Assembly: GCF_021390645.1 (NCBI RefSeq)
Contig: NZ_JAJEJT010000003.1
Span: forward strand, 248,001 to 312,000
Length of the DNA stretch: 64,000 bases
Origin: Paraburkholderia flagellata
Lineage (GTDB): Bacteria > Pseudomonadota > Gammaproteobacteria > Burkholderiales > Burkholderiaceae
Direction: 5' to 3'
The notes beneath the pieces are model-generated. The model was not told where the DNA came from. It ran no database searches and saw only the letters and a program-made list of their open reading frames with translations. Below, one piece after another: positions 16,333-26,002 of this stretch. The position numbers and the translations under genes are program-made. Each line of letters begins with the position of its first letter. Position 1 is the stretch's first letter.

Positions 16333-17309
16333 TCTGATGGGGTGAGGCCCATGACTTTTCGGAACACGCGACGAAACCCTCCGACGTCACCGTAGCCGAG
16401 ACTCCACGAAATTTCCTCGATGCTCACCTGAGAAAATTCCAGCATTTCGCGCGCTCGGGTAATCCGCAGCCTCTGCTGATACACGCTTGGCTTCATCCCT
16501 GTGGCCGCTACAAAGCGACGCAGAAATGTGCGGGGTTCAAGATCGGCATATCGTGCAATGTCCGCAACGCTGACCGCACTCTCGCGTTGCGTAAGGAGCC
16601 ATTGCTGAGCCTTCAAAATGGTTCTATCGCCATGTTTCGTTCGCGGATCGAATTCACTATAAAAGCGTTGCTCGCGCCCAGGCGGGTCGACGTTCATGAA
16701 ACGTGCTGTTTCCAGCATGACTGAGGTGCCCAGAAACCTCTCGGTGAGCCGTAGCCCAAGGTCTGCCCACGCGAGTACGCCGCCAGCGGTGACAACGTCT
16801 CCATAGTCAATGATCATGTGATCGGTTTCGGTAAGCACATCAGGAAATTGCATGGCGAACCGTTCGCTGAATGACCAATGTGTCGTGGCCTGCCGGCCGC
16901 GTAAAAGACCTGTTCTCGCCAGGATAAAGACACCACCGCATACCGCAGCGAGGACCACGCCTTCGGCATGGTGATCCCGAAGCCAGCGCAGCAGCGGGCT
17001 ATCCTTTTCGGTCTTCGCGGGGGCTTGCACGTTCCCGGGGATCACGACCAGCGACAATGCGTGCGGTGAACCAGGACAACTGTCATATGCACAACGCACC
17101 TCGGCCGTGCAATCGTCCACTCGCCAGTGCGTAATTCGCACAGGTGGCCGTGCGTCGCCGTTTCGTCGTTTCGCCGCGAACTCGCCCGCGTACGTGAACA
17201 AATCAGTCAGGCCGTAGATACCCGCGTTCGAAGAACCCGTGTCGCAAGCGAGTCCAATCTCGAACCGCGGGGACGAAGCTAGTGCCGTTTTTGCCATGTT
17301 TTTTGTCAC
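16233..17309 (-). CDS. second GlxA-type regulator (DJ-1/PfpI plus AraC HTH)
   Basis: Encodes up to 358 residues. The N-terminal half is DJ-1/PfpI-like (FEIGLACDTGSSNAGIYGLTDLF; VVLAAVCGGVFILARTGLLRGR with the elbow Cys). The C-terminal AraC part has IARYADLEPRTFLRRFVAATG and LGYGDVGGFRRVFRKVMGLTPS. A 29-residue tail after SDYRRRF lies in the overlap with the convergent kinase gene. The start may be the GTG at 17309 or the ATG at 17297. It is divergent from the chloroperoxidase-type hydrolase (227-bp gap), which is its most likely target. It does not share the promoter block of the first GlxA gene. Confidence 0.85.
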   Translation of the reverse strand: MTKNMAKTALASSPRFEIGLACDTGSSNAGIYGLTDLFTYAGEFAAKRRNGDARPPVRITHWRVDDCTAEVRCAYDSCPGSPHALSLVVIPGNVQAPAKTEKDSPLLRWLRDHHAEGVVLAAVCGGVFILARTGLLRGRQATTHWSFSERFAMQFPDVLTETDHMIIDYGDVVTAGGVLAWADLGLRLTERFLGTSVMLETARFMNVDPPGREQRFYSEFDPRTKHGDRTILKAQQWLLTQRESAVSVADIARYADLEPRTFLRRFVAATGMKPSVYQQRLRITRAREMLEFSQVSIEEISWSLGYGDVGGFRRVFRKVMGLTPSDYRRRFCQPGSPPRTSTPEGLRPTSEPSLAAKG

Positions 17310-17536
17310 ATTCGTCCGTTGTGATGTTCGGCCGCACTGAATACTCTGACACTAGCAGACCCATTTCGACTGAAACCGGGGCAAGTACGGCCGGGGAGCC
17401 GGTGTGCCCAGGTGCTAAACGGTCAGTTCGTTGAGCTCCCAACTGTCGGATCAATGCGGAATACCGGTTTCCGGAAGTTACGTCTGCGCTCGTGGAACAT
17501 TCATCCCTTGTTAGAACCGCCCAAAAAGGATACGAG

Positions 17537-18382
17537 ATGAAAGCGAACCCTGGAAGTGCATACATCACCACCGCAGACGGAACCCAGATTTTCTACAAGG
17601 ACTGGGGCACCGGCGAACCACTGGTCTTTCATCATGGCTGGCCCCTTTCCGCTGACGATTGGGATGCCCAATTAATGTTTTTCCTGGATCAAGGGTATCG
17701 GGTCATCGCTCATGACCGCCGCGGCCACGGGCGCTCTACCCAGACTGTGAGCGGTCATGATATGGACACCTACGCTGCCGATGTCGCCGAACTCGTCAAG
17801 GTACTTGATCTGAAGAATGCGGTGCACATCGGTCATTCCACGGGTGGCGGCGAAGTGACTCGTTATGTCGCCCGGCATGGCACTGGCAACGGACGCGTGG
17901 CGAAGGCGGTACTCATTAGCGCAATTCCGCCGCTCTTCATGAGGTCAGAAAAAAACCCCGAAGGCGTTCCCAGGGAGGTCGTCGACGAGATCCGCAACGG
18001 CACCGCGAATCACCGCGCCCAGTTTTACAAGGACATCACGATTCCGTTCTACGGCTTCAACCGCCCTGGCGCAACGGTCTCAGAAGGCATTCGGGAGAAC
18101 TGGTGGCGGCAGGGCATGATGGGCGGCATCAAGGCCCAATACGATTGCATCAAGGTGCTTTCGGAAACGGAGTTCTACGACGATCTGGCGATGATAGACG
18201 TCCCAGTGCTGGTGATGCACGGCGAGGACGATCAGATCTGCCCCTTCGCGACGACGGGGGCGAAATCGGTCAAGCTGCTCAAGCACGGGACGCTCAAGTC
18301 ATACCCAGGATTGCCGCACGGCATGCCCACCACGCATGCGGAGCAGATCAACTCGGACCTGCTGGCGTTCATCAAGGCTTGA
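17537..18382 (+). CDS. non-heme chloroperoxidase/esterase-type alpha/beta hydrolase
   Basis: A 281-residue cytoplasmic alpha/beta hydrolase very like bacterial perhydrolases (cofactor-free haloperoxidases). The pattern TTADGTQIFYKDWG, HHGWPLSADDWDAQ and IAHDRRGHGRS is typical. The nucleophile Ser is in IGHSTGGGEV, the acid in HGEDDQICP and the His in PGLPHGMPTTH. The ATG at 17537 is chosen because AGGA lies eight bases upstream. In vivo such enzymes may be esterases or lactonases rather than halogenating enzymes. It is divergent from the second GlxA regulator. Confidence 0.88.
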   Translation: MKANPGSAYITTADGTQIFYKDWGTGEPLVFHHGWPLSADDWDAQLMFFLDQGYRVIAHDRRGHGRSTQTVSGHDMDTYAADVAELVKVLDLKNAVHIGHSTGGGEVTRYVARHGTGNGRVAKAVLISAIPPLFMRSEKNPEGVPREVVDEIRNGTANHRAQFYKDITIPFYGFNRPGATVSEGIRENWWRQGMMGGIKAQYDCIKVLSETEFYDDLAMIDVPVLVMHGEDDQICPFATTGAKSVKLLKHGTLKSYPGLPHGMPTTHAEQINSDLLAFIKA

Positions 18383-18400
18383 GCGGTGTGATATGACGAG

Positions 18401-18426
18401 CGACGCCGGGGCTCTCGCCCAGGCGT
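18401..18426. terminator. hairpin between convergent hydrolase and GntR genes
   Basis: GACGCC pairs with GGCGTC, and inner GGG pairs with CCC around the loop CTCTCG. It fills the short gap between the rightward hydrolase stop and the leftward GntR stop, so it probably terminates both transcripts. No T run is seen. Confidence 0.6.
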
Positions 18427-18427
18427 C

Positions 18428-19165
18428 CTAGCTAACGAACGGCAGCTTTTCATCGCGCGCAGTCGCGAGCATTGACAGCGTGATCTTGCGCACCTCCAGC
18501 TTGCTTTGCGTGATGTGAGCGCGCAGCAGGATGCTCGCTTCGGCAAACTTCCTGCGATCGATGAGGTTGAGCATCGTCGAGTGCTCGTCGTAAGTCGCGC
18601 TCGTGCGATGCGCCTTGAGAAAATCGAGCCGTCGCACGATACGGATACGTTCGGTTACCTCGTTATGCACACGCAGCATTTCGTCATTGCCCGCTGCGCT
18701 CACGAGGCCGCGATGAAAGCCCTCGTCCAGCACGAACATCGCGGCAGGATCGCTTTTGCGCTCGCCTTCCTCGACGCACCACACGGCCCGCAGCGCGTCC
18801 ATGGCGTTGTGGGGGACAGCGGAGAGCCGCTCGATCGCCGCCAGCTCGAGTACGATGCGCAGGTCGTAGAGCTGGTCGAGCCGGTTGAAGTCAATGTCGC
18901 AGACTTTCCAGCCGCGCCGGAATCCCACCTCGAGATACCCTTCGCGCAGCAGGCGGAACAGCGCATCGCGCACCGGTGTGCGCGACACGCCGTAGTGCTG
19001 GGCGATGTCGTTTTCGGAAAAGCGGTCACCCGGAAACAGGCGAAAGTTGAAGATGTCCTGCTTGATCAGCTGATACACCTGTTCCGCAAGCGGGTTCGCG
19101 CTATAGACCACCTTCGCGCCAGATGCTGTGGAGGCCTCGGCGGCCGCTTCGGGCAAGTCGTTCAT
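18428..19165 (-). CDS. GntR-family (FCD) regulator of the biuret/triuret operon
   Basis: A 245-residue regulator of the FadR/VanR class. The winged helix (residues about 25-95) contains LAEQVYQLIKQDIF, RFSENDIAQHYGVSRTPVRDAL and LLREGYLEVG. The all-helical FCD domain has likely metal-binding histidines in FHRGLVSAAGN, DEHSTMLNLI and LLRAHI. It is the last gene of the leftward operon, 98 bp behind the AtzH-like gene, so the operon is probably autoregulated. The 32-bp palindrome at the head of the operon contains CTTG-N4-CAAG, which resembles FCD-type operators and is my candidate site. Effector unknown. Confidence 0.88.
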   Translation of the reverse strand: MNDLPEAAAEASTASGAKVVYSANPLAEQVYQLIKQDIFNFRLFPGDRFSENDIAQHYGVSRTPVRDALFRLLREGYLEVGFRRGWKVCDIDFNRLDQLYDLRIVLELAAIERLSAVPHNAMDALRAVWCVEEGERKSDPAAMFVLDEGFHRGLVSAAGNDEMLRVHNEVTERIRIVRRLDFLKAHRTSATYDEHSTMLNLIDRRKFAEASILLRAHITQSKLEVRKITLSMLATARDEKLPFVS

Positions 19166-19263
19166 GAGTCGGGTGTAGAAAACGTCGAAAGTGTTGCGGC
19201 GCGTCTGTCTGTGTAACGGCGGGCGACGAAGGCCGGTTCGTTATTCTGCGCGCTCATCTGCGT

Positions 19264-19668
19264 CTAAGCGGGCTCGACGAGGCTGACGTGCGCCGCCACG
19301 ATCGTCCAGCCGCCGAAATCATCGTCCGGTTTGTGCAGACGCGCCCAGGTCTGCATCTGGCGGCCCGTCAATGGCGTCGCGTCGCTCGTGAACTCGGTGC
19401 TCACCGTCGCATAGTCGGCGCCGAACGTCGTCACGACGGTGCGATGCAGGCGTCTTGAGCGTGGCACGGGCACACAGGTCCGCCGCCAGCGGCGGATCGC
19501 CTCGCCGCCATGCTGGATTTCGGCGATGCCGTAGCGCACGGTCTCCGGTGCGTCCCAGAAGAGTGCGTTCATCGTTTCGATGTCGTTGTCGATAAGCGCG
19601 CCCTCGTATGCCTCGAAAGCCGCTTCCACCTGCGCAACGATTTCGGGTCGGTTCAGTTCCAGCGTCAT
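19264..19668 (-). CDS. AtzH/HpxZ-like (DUF3225) protein
   Basis: A 134-residue cone-fold protein related to HpxZ (oxalurate catabolism) and AtzH, which hydrolyses 1,3-dicarboxyurea to allophanate in s-triazine degradation. Family-like pieces are [20 protein letters not shown], the [17 protein letters not shown] motif and the C-terminal [10 protein letters not shown]. The ATG at 19668 overlaps the stop of the cysteine hydrolase gene (ATGA). In this operon it would act on a carboxylated urea intermediate upstream of allophanate hydrolase. The DUF3225 assignment is firm in pattern; AtzH versus HpxZ is inferred from the operon. Confidence 0.75.
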   Translation of the reverse strand: MTLELNRPEIVAQVEAAFEAYEGALIDNDIETMNALFWDAPETVRYGIAEIQHGGEAIRRWRRTCVPVPRSRRLHRTVVTTFGADYATVSTEFTSDATPLTGRQMQTWARLHKPDDDFGGWTIVAAHVSLVEPA

Positions 19669-20330
19669 CGGGCGGCCTCCAGCAGGGCGTCGAGCGGGGC
19701 GGTCCAACCGATGATACCGCCCTGCGAATGAATCATCGCAATCGTGGCCTCGCGAAACGCGGGAATGTAGCTCGCCGTCGCATCTTCGATCAGCAGGCAC
19801 TCATAGCCTCGATCGTTGGCTTCGCGCATTGAGGTTTGTACGCAGACCTCCGTCGTCACGCCCGCGAACACGAGGTGCGTGATGTCTCGCATCGCCAGCT
19901 CCTCGCCAAGGCGCGTGGCGCAGAAAGCACCTTTGCCGGGTTTGTCGATGACGAGTTCGCCGTCGATCGGGGCGAGCGCGTCGATGATCGCATTGCCGGG
20001 TTCGCCACGAATGAGGATGCGGCCCATCGGTCCTTCGTCGCCGATACGCGCATTCGGCGTGCCGCGCAAAAGTTTGGCCGGTGGGCAATCGGAAAGGTCG
20101 GGCGCGTGCGATTCACGCGTGTGCACGACCTGCCAGCCCGCTGAACGGGCGTGGGCGAGCAGCCGCGCGACCGTCGGCACGATGCCGGAAAGCAGCGACA
20201 CGTCGTTGCCGAGCGCCTCGCCAAAGCCACCCGGCTCGATGAAGTCGCGTTGCATGTCGATGACGATGAGTGCCGTGTGACGCGCATCGAACGTGAACGG
20301 CGCGGGCTTTGCGCGGACGATGGTTGTCAT
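19665..20330 (-). CDS. isochorismatase-fold cysteine hydrolase, triuret-hydrolase-like candidate
   Basis: A 221-residue cysteine hydrolase. The triad is visible as Asp29 (DMQRDF), Lys130 (IDKPGKGAF) and Cys163 (TTEVCVQTS), with the same spacing as in the biuret hydrolase of this operon. The two proteins share [21 protein letters not shown] and [11 protein letters not shown] segments, so they are paralogues. Triuret hydrolase (TrtA) is a known relative of BiuH that turns triuret into carboxybiuret, which decarboxylates to biuret. That would suit this position; ureidoacrylate or another ureido amide is the alternative. AAGGAA precedes the ATG at 20330. Confidence 0.7.
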   Translation of the reverse strand: MTTIVRAKPAPFTFDARHTALIVIDMQRDFIEPGGFGEALGNDVSLLSGIVPTVARLLAHARSAGWQVVHTRESHAPDLSDCPPAKLLRGTPNARIGDEGPMGRILIRGEPGNAIIDALAPIDGELVIDKPGKGAFCATRLGEELAMRDITHLVFAGVTTEVCVQTSMREANDRGYECLLIEDATASYIPAFREATIAMIHSQGGIIGWTAPLDALLEAAR

Positions 20331-20363
20331 CGTTTTCCTTTTGGGTTGTCGTTCAAGCATGAC

Positions 20364-21977
20364 TCAGGCGCTTGCGTGCAGCATGGCAGTCTCGGCTGCC
20401 TGCGGCTTGCCTTCATCGCCATGACCTGCCATGTGACGCCCGAGCACCACGCGGTCCGCAACGCTTGCCACCGTCTCGTACACGAGGCGGCCTTCGGCCA
20501 TCACGACGATACGGTCAGCGAGTTCCAGCAGTTCGTCGAGGTCTTCGCTCACGAGCAGGACAGCCGCGCCGGCATTGCGTGCCGCGAGAATACGGGCGTG
20601 AATATCCGCCACAGAGGCAAAGTCGAGTCCGAAGACCGGATTCGCAACGATCAGGACGTTCACCTCCTGACCTAGCTCGCGTGCCAGTACGGCACGCTGT
20701 ACATTGCCGCCGGAAAGCGTGCCGATGGTGCGCTCGGGCAGCGGCGGGCGCACGTTGAATTCGGCGATCAGACGCTCGGCGCTTGCGCGCATGGCGCGCC
20801 GGTCAAGCCACCATCCCCGGCGCCGCAACGGTGCGCGATCGAAATCGCGAAGGGCCATGTTCTCCGCCACGCTCATCCCCGCGACGCAGGCATTGCGCAG
20901 CGGCTCCTCGGGAAGGGCGGACACCCTCAGGCGGGTCATTGCTTCGCGCGTCGCGGCGTAGGGCGCGCCCTCTACGAGCATCTCACCCGACTCGACCTTG
21001 CGCTGGCCAACGAGCGCTTCGATCAGTTCCTTCTGGCCGTTGCCGGAGACGCCTGCGAGCCCGAGGATTTCTCCCGCCCGGATCGAAATCGAGGCTTCCC
21101 GTACGGCGGCGTGCCCTCGGTCGTCGACGACCGAAAGGCCCGATAGCGCGAGCCGGACCGGCGCGTCAGGCGCGTGCGTGCGGCGCGCAAGCCGCGCCTC
21201 GCCAGCGTCTTCGGCAGCACCCTCACGCGCTTCGAGGCTCGCGTCGCTGCCCATCATCCACGCGGCTAGCTGGTCGCGGTCGGTGTCGGCAACGGCGCAG
21301 GAAGCGACGAAGCGCCCCTTGCGCAGCACGGTCACGTCGTCTGCATAGGCCATCACTTCGCGGAACTTGTGCGTGATCATCAATACCGTGAGGTCTCCAC
21401 GCGAGGCAAGCGTGCGCATCAGGCCGAGCACTTCGTCGGCTTCCTGAGGGGTGAGCACGGACGTCGGCTCGTCGAGGATCAGGAAGCGTTGTTGCAGATA
21501 CAGCTGCTTGAGGATTTCGAGCTTCTGTTTCTCTCCGGCCGCGAGCGACGACACCGGCGCACCGGGATCGAGGCGAAAGGGCATGCGGCTCATGAACGCG
21601 TCGAGCGCGGTGCGCTCCGCCGCCCAGTCGATCTTCCACGGCAGCTTGCCGCGCGCGAGGAGCAGGTTCTCCTCGACGGTCAGCCCGTCCGCCAGTGTGA
21701 AATGCTGATAGACCATGCCGATGCCGAGCGCCTGGGCATCGCGTGGGGACGTAATGTGCACTTCGCGCTCGTCGGCGAGCATCGCGCCGTGATCGAGCAC
21801 GCCATAGCCCACGAGCCCTTTCACGAGCGTGCTCTTGCCCGCGCCGTTTTCCCCGAGCAGGGCGTGGACGGTTCCGGGCGCCACCTTGATCGTGACGTCG
21901 TCGAGTGCGCGGAATGCGCCGAATGACTTGCTTGCGCCGATCACTTCGACGCCGAGCGCGCGCGTCGTGGTCGCCAT
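20364..21977 (-). CDS. ABC importer ATPase with two nucleotide-binding domains
   Basis: A 537-residue tandem ATPase of the nucleoside/BMP importer type (NupO-like). The first domain has Walker A GENGAGKST, signature SSLAAGEKQKLEI and Walker B FLILDEPTS. The second has a changed Walker A (GVSGNGQKE) but an intact signature TLSGGNVQRAVLARE, as is usual in this group, so only one site is fully canonical. I start at the ATG at 21977, two bases after the biuret hydrolase stop. It powers the two permeases at 22755-24828 with the binding protein at 24859-25956. Confidence 0.92.
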   Translation of the reverse strand: MATTTRALGVEVIGASKSFGAFRALDDVTIKVAPGTVHALLGENGAGKSTLVKGLVGYGVLDHGAMLADEREVHITSPRDAQALGIGMVYQHFTLADGLTVEENLLLARGKLPWKIDWAAERTALDAFMSRMPFRLDPGAPVSSLAAGEKQKLEILKQLYLQQRFLILDEPTSVLTPQEADEVLGLMRTLASRGDLTVLMITHKFREVMAYADDVTVLRKGRFVASCAVADTDRDQLAAWMMGSDASLEAREGAAEDAGEARLARRTHAPDAPVRLALSGLSVVDDRGHAAVREASISIRAGEILGLAGVSGNGQKELIEALVGQRKVESGEMLVEGAPYAATREAMTRLRVSALPEEPLRNACVAGMSVAENMALRDFDRAPLRRRGWWLDRRAMRASAERLIAEFNVRPPLPERTIGTLSGGNVQRAVLARELGQEVNVLIVANPVFGLDFASVADIHARILAARNAGAAVLLVSEDLDELLELADRIVVMAEGRLVYETVASVADRVVLGRHMAGHGDEGKPQAAETAMLHASA

Positions 21978-21979
21978 GA

Positions 21980-22672
21980 TCAGCGCTCCAGGGCGGCAAC
22001 AAGCGCCGCCGAATCGGACACGGTGCCGAACACGCCGCCCTGCATCAGGACCATGTTGAGCGCCGCGTCGTGGTTGCCTTTGTCGGTCGCGCCGCAGCAG
22101 TCCGCGAGCACGGTGCATTCGAAACCGCGGTCATTCGCCTCGCGCATGGTCGTGTGGACGCACACGTCGGTCGTGATGCCGGTGAGCACGAGGTTGGCAA
22201 TGCCGCGCGTGCGCAGGATCAGCTCCAGGTCCGTTGCGCAGAACGAGCCCTTGCCGGGCTTGTCGATGATGATTTCGCCGGGTAGCGGCGCTAGCTCGTC
22301 GATGATCTCCCAGCCCGGCTCGCCGCGCACGAGAATGCGGCCGCATGGTCCGGCGTCGCCGATGCCGATGCCATTCGTGCCCGCCTGGCGGCTGCGCCAG
22401 CGCTTGTTCGCGGGCAGATCGGACAGGTCCGGGCGATGCCCCTCGCGCGTGTGGATGATCGTGAAGCCAAGTTCGCGCATGAGGCCCAAGACCCGCTTGA
22501 TCGGCTCGATCGGGGCGCGGGTCAGCGAGAGGTCGTAGCCCATCTTGTCGACGTAACCGCCGTAGCCGCAGAAGTCGGTCTGCATGTCGATGATGACGAG
22601 CGCCGTGTTGTCGGGGCGCAGGTCGCCGTTGTAAGGCCACGGGTAAGGACGGGCTTCGATATAGTGAGTCAT
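21980..22672 (-). CDS. biuH: biuret hydrolase (BiuH-like)
   Basis: A 230-residue isochorismatase-fold cysteine hydrolase that matches Rhizobium BiuH closely, as I remember its sequence. The shared N-terminal pattern is [20 protein letters not shown], with KRWRS and GGVFGTVS further on. The triad is Asp33 (MQTDF), Lys138 (IDKPGKGSF) and Cys171 (TTDVCVHTT). BiuH hydrolyses biuret to allophanate and ammonia in the cytoplasm. Allophanate hydrolase, encoded at the head of the same operon, would finish the pathway. The ATG has GGAGAA upstream. The assignment is stronger than that of its paralogue at 19665. Confidence 0.85.
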   Translation of the reverse strand: MTHYIEARPYPWPYNGDLRPDNTALVIIDMQTDFCGYGGYVDKMGYDLSLTRAPIEPIKRVLGLMRELGFTIIHTREGHRPDLSDLPANKRWRSRQAGTNGIGIGDAGPCGRILVRGEPGWEIIDELAPLPGEIIIDKPGKGSFCATDLELILRTRGIANLVLTGITTDVCVHTTMREANDRGFECTVLADCCGATDKGNHDAALNMVLMQGGVFGTVSDSAALVAALER

Positions 22673-22754
22673 TTTCGTTCTCCCGGACGTGCGCTTTCAG
22701 GCGCACGCGATTCTGGATTCGTTTCGGCGGGTCAGGTCGCGTTCACGTTCAAGC

Positions 22755-23681
22755 TCAGCGCGTGAGGCTCAGTTCGCCAGGTGCGCCCGCGAGCGTGCGG
22801 TCCGGGCGGCAGTTGACGATCATGAGCGCGAGCGTCAGCACGTAAGGCGCGGCGTTGAAGAGGTAGTAGCCGCTCGTCACACCGATCGCCTGCAGGGCTG
22901 GGCCGAGCGCCCCGGCGGCGCCGAACAGCAGCGCAGCCCAGAGACACCGCAGCGGCTGCCAGCGCGCGAAGATCACGAGCGCGACGGCCATGAGGCCCTG
23001 GCCGCTCGACAGTCCCTCGTTCCAGCTGCCGGGATAGACGAGCGAGAGATAGGCTCCGCCCACGCCCGCGAAGAGGCCGCCCACCGCCGTCGCCAGGACG
23101 CGCACGCGCGTGACCGGGTAGCCCATGGCACGGGCGCTCTCGGCGTTCTCGCCCACGAGCCGCAGCGTCATGCCCCAGCGCATCGAGCGCAGGCCCCATT
23201 GCAGGGCGACGGCAAGCACGACGCCAATCACGAAGAGCAGGTTGATGTGCAGCGCGTTGTGCACCTGCGGCGAGGCAGCCCACGCGCCGAGATCGATCGA
23301 CGGGAGCATCGGCGCCTGCGGCTCGATGAACGGCTTGCCGAGATAGAACGCGAGGCCGGTGCCGAACAGCATGAGCGCGATGCCGAATGCGATATCGGAA
23401 ACACGCGGCAGCGAGCAGACGAGACCGTGCAGGCAGCCGAGCACGAGACCGGCCGCCGCCGCCGCGAGCACGCCGATCCAAGGCGACCCCGAAAGATAGG
23501 AACCCGCGTACCCGCACATCGCGCCGGAGACGAGAATCCCTTCGAGGCCGAGATTCACGCGGCCTCCCTTTTCGGTGAGGCACTCGCCGAGGCTCACGAA
23601 CAGATAGGGCGTGCTCACGCGGATGGCACCCGCGAAGAGCGAAAGCAGCAGCACCGCCACGGGAGAATGAAGGTCAGACAT
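22755..23681 (-). CDS. BMP/nucleoside-type ABC importer permease 2
   Basis: A 308-residue inner-membrane permease of the BPD_transp_2 family. Hydrophobic helices start with PVAVLLLSLFAGAIRVSTPYLF, and GECLTEKGGRVNLGLEGIL is the conserved cytoplasmic loop of the YufQ/NupQ-type subunits. The ATG at 23681 overlaps the end of the other permease gene by 8 bp, so the two are coupled. With the partner permease, the tandem ATPase and the BMP-type binding protein it forms one importer, probably for biuret, triuret or another ureide. Confidence 0.88.
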   Translation of the reverse strand: MSDLHSPVAVLLLSLFAGAIRVSTPYLFVSLGECLTEKGGRVNLGLEGILVSGAMCGYAGSYLSGSPWIGVLAAAAAGLVLGCLHGLVCSLPRVSDIAFGIALMLFGTGLAFYLGKPFIEPQAPMLPSIDLGAWAASPQVHNALHINLLFVIGVVLAVALQWGLRSMRWGMTLRLVGENAESARAMGYPVTRVRVLATAVGGLFAGVGGAYLSLVYPGSWNEGLSSGQGLMAVALVIFARWQPLRCLWAALLFGAAGALGPALQAIGVTSGYYLFNAAPYVLTLALMIVNCRPDRTLAGAPGELSLTR

Positions 23682-24828
23682 GGTGAGTACGCTCCAGCGG
23701 AACGGAAGAGGCGTCGAGTCCCGCTGCCTGGAGCTTGACGCGCCAGGCCGCGAGGCGAGGAGCAAGTGCCTCCCAGGCGAGAAGGTTCGCGAAAAGCAGG
23801 CCCTGCAGCACGAGCGTGGCGGCGTCGGGCAGGTCGAGGCGGCGTTGCAGCAGACTGCCGCTCGCCTCGATGCCGCCGACCATCAGCGCGCAGACGATCA
23901 CGGCGAACGGATTCTGGCGAGCCGCGAACGCGACCAGGATGCCTGCATAGCCGTAGCCAGAGAGCAGCGACGCATTCGCGCTGCCCTGTACGGCCGCAAC
24001 TTCAAACATCCCGGCAAGTCCCGCCGATGCCCCGCCCAGCGCGCAGGCGGCGAGCGCGAGCCCACCCACAGGCAGACCGACGAGGCGCGCCGCCCGCACG
24101 TTGCCGCCCGTCACGCGCATGGCAAAGCCGAGCGTGCTGTGACGCACGAGCACCCAGGCGGCGAGACACACGAGCGCGCCCCAGAAGAGCCCCCAGTGCA
24201 CGTCGAGACCCGGCAGCGAGCCGATGGCCATGGCGTCGGGGATGGGAAGCGTCGACGGCTTGTTGAGGCTGGCGGGATCGCGCAACGGGCCTTCGACCAG
24301 AAACTTGAAAACGGCGATGGCGATATACGACATCAGCAGGCTGCTGATGGTCTCATTGACGCCGCGCCATTGACGCATCGCGCCCACCGCACTGATCCAC
24401 AGGCCGCCCGCGAGCATGCCGGCGATCGCCATCACGGGCGTGGCAATGAACCAGGGCGTCGCGTGCGGCAGGCATTGCGGCACGACGGCCGCAGCGAGCC
24501 CGCCGAGCGCGAGTGCACCTTCGCCGCCAATCACGATCAGGCCGACCTGGGCGGGCAGCGCGACGCATAGCGCGGTCAGCATGAGCGGTGCGGCGCGCAG
24601 CAAGGTGTTCTGCCAAGCGAAGGACGAGCCGAAAGCGCCCTGGCCAATGAGGCCGAGGGCCTCGATGGCCGGCTGTCCCTGGGCGAGCAGAAACGCGCCG
24701 AACAGCACCAGCGTAGCTGCGATTGCGCACAACGTCGGCAACGCGGGCAATACGGCAAGCAGCAGGCGCGCGACGCCTGCTGGCAGTCTTCGCGGCTGCC
24801 CGTGAGCGGGAGAGAGGGAAACGGACAT
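23674..24828 (-). CDS. BMP/nucleoside-type ABC importer permease 1
   Basis: A 384-residue permease with about eight to ten hydrophobic helices. Its pattern (LPALPTLCAIAATLVLFGAF, PAQVGLIVIGGEGALALGGL, GVNETISSLLMSYIAI) is that of the YufP/NupP-type subunit. The ATG at 24828 has GAGGAG upstream, and an earlier in-frame ATG does not. It overlaps the next permease gene by 8 bp. Its segment ETISSLLMSYI is the typical coupling region of this family. Confidence 0.88.
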   Translation of the reverse strand: MSVSLSPAHGQPRRLPAGVARLLLAVLPALPTLCAIAATLVLFGAFLLAQGQPAIEALGLIGQGAFGSSFAWQNTLLRAAPLMLTALCVALPAQVGLIVIGGEGALALGGLAAAVVPQCLPHATPWFIATPVMAIAGMLAGGLWISAVGAMRQWRGVNETISSLLMSYIAIAVFKFLVEGPLRDPASLNKPSTLPIPDAMAIGSLPGLDVHWGLFWGALVCLAAWVLVRHSTLGFAMRVTGGNVRAARLVGLPVGGLALAACALGGASAGLAGMFEVAAVQGSANASLLSGYGYAGILVAFAARQNPFAVIVCALMVGGIEASGSLLQRRLDLPDAATLVLQGLLFANLLAWEALAPRLAAWRVKLQAAGLDASSVPLERTHHV

Positions 24829-24858
24829 CACAACTCCTCGTGAGGACGCAAGCATTCC

Positions 24859-25956
24859 TCAGATCTGGCCAACCACACCAGCAACCAGATAGTTCATGCT
24901 CTCGAGCGCGATATCGGTCTGCGCGTAACTCGTGCCGGACGCAATGGCGCTGCCGCCCGTGTTGTCCTTCATCGGCCCTTTGAAGATCACGTAGTCGCCC
25001 GCGACCATCTTCGCCTTGACAGCATCGGCACTGGTGCGCGCGTCCGGTGTCACCTTCACGCCATAGGGCGACATCTTCACGAAGCCTTCGCGCAGGCCGC
25101 CACGAAGGATGTTGGGCTGCGGCTTGGCCGTCTGCGCGTTGGTGACGAGCAGCTTGTAGGGCGTGGCCCAGTCCCATTCGGCACCGGTCAGATAGCCCTT
25201 CGGCGCCAGCGCCGCCTGGCTTGCGTGGTAACCGCAGCTCATGGCGCCGCGTTTCTCGGCCGTCTCGATCACGACTTTCGGCCCATCCACGTGGCACGTG
25301 AGGACATCGCAACCCTGATCGACGAGGCTGTTCGCGGCTTCCGCCTCCTTCACCGGCATGGACCAGTCGCCCGTGAAGATCACATGCGTGGTGATCGACG
25401 GGTCGACCGATTGCGCGCCCAGCGTAAACGAGTTGATGTTGCGAAGCACCTGCGGAATCGGCTTGGCCGCGACGAAGCCGAGCTTCTTCGTCTTGCTCGC
25501 ATGGCCCGCCACGACGCCGTTCAGGTACTGGCATTCATCGATGTAGCCGAAATAGCTCGAGATGTTGGCCGGATTGCCGCTCTTCCAGAGGCCGCCGCAG
25601 TGTGCGAAGCGAACCTTCGGGTATTTCGCGGCCATCTTCAGCACATGCGGATCAAAGTAGCCGAACGAGGTCGCGAAGATCAGCGTTGCGCCGTCCTGTT
25701 CGATCATCGCCTCCATCGTCTTTTGCGCGGCGACGGTCTCGGGCACGTTCTCCTCCTCGACGACCTTCACGCTCGGCAGTTTCTTGATGACGGCTGCGGC
25801 CTGCGCCTGGGCCTGGTTGTAGCCGTAGTCGCCGCGCGAGCCGACATAGATCACACCGACCGTGAGCGGTTCGGCACCGAAGACGAGGTCGAACGGGAAG
25901 GCGCTGCCGAGGGTGAGGGCGCTGGCACCCTTGAGAAAATCGCGTCGGTTGGACAT
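24859..25956 (-). CDS. BMP-family substrate-binding protein, Tat-exported
   Basis: A 365-residue periplasmic binding protein of the basic membrane protein (PnrA/Med) family. The twin-arginine signal SNRRDFLKGASALTLGSAF is at the N terminus. The mature part starts with LTVGVIYVGSRGDYGYNQAQ, followed by ATSFGYFDPH and NGVVAGHASKTKKLGFVAAK, all typical of BMP proteins. Relatives bind nucleosides or, in ureide operons, uncharacterised small amides. The GAGGAG ribosome site fixes the ATG at 25956. It follows allophanate hydrolase by 46 bp and supplies the importer encoded downstream. Ligand (biuret, triuret, ureide) is inferred from context. Confidence 0.88.
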   Translation of the reverse strand: MSNRRDFLKGASALTLGSAFPFDLVFGAEPLTVGVIYVGSRGDYGYNQAQAQAAAVIKKLPSVKVVEEENVPETVAAQKTMEAMIEQDGATLIFATSFGYFDPHVLKMAAKYPKVRFAHCGGLWKSGNPANISSYFGYIDECQYLNGVVAGHASKTKKLGFVAAKPIPQVLRNINSFTLGAQSVDPSITTHVIFTGDWSMPVKEAEAANSLVDQGCDVLTCHVDGPKVVIETAEKRGAMSCGYHASQAALAPKGYLTGAEWDWATPYKLLVTNAQTAKPQPNILRGGLREGFVKMSPYGVKVTPDARTSADAVKAKMVAGDYVIFKGPMKDNTGGSAIASGTSYAQTDIALESMNYLVAGVVGQI

Positions 25957-26002
25957 GGCTGGACTCCTCATGAATTGAATTCGTTAAAATTAGGCATACA
26001 TA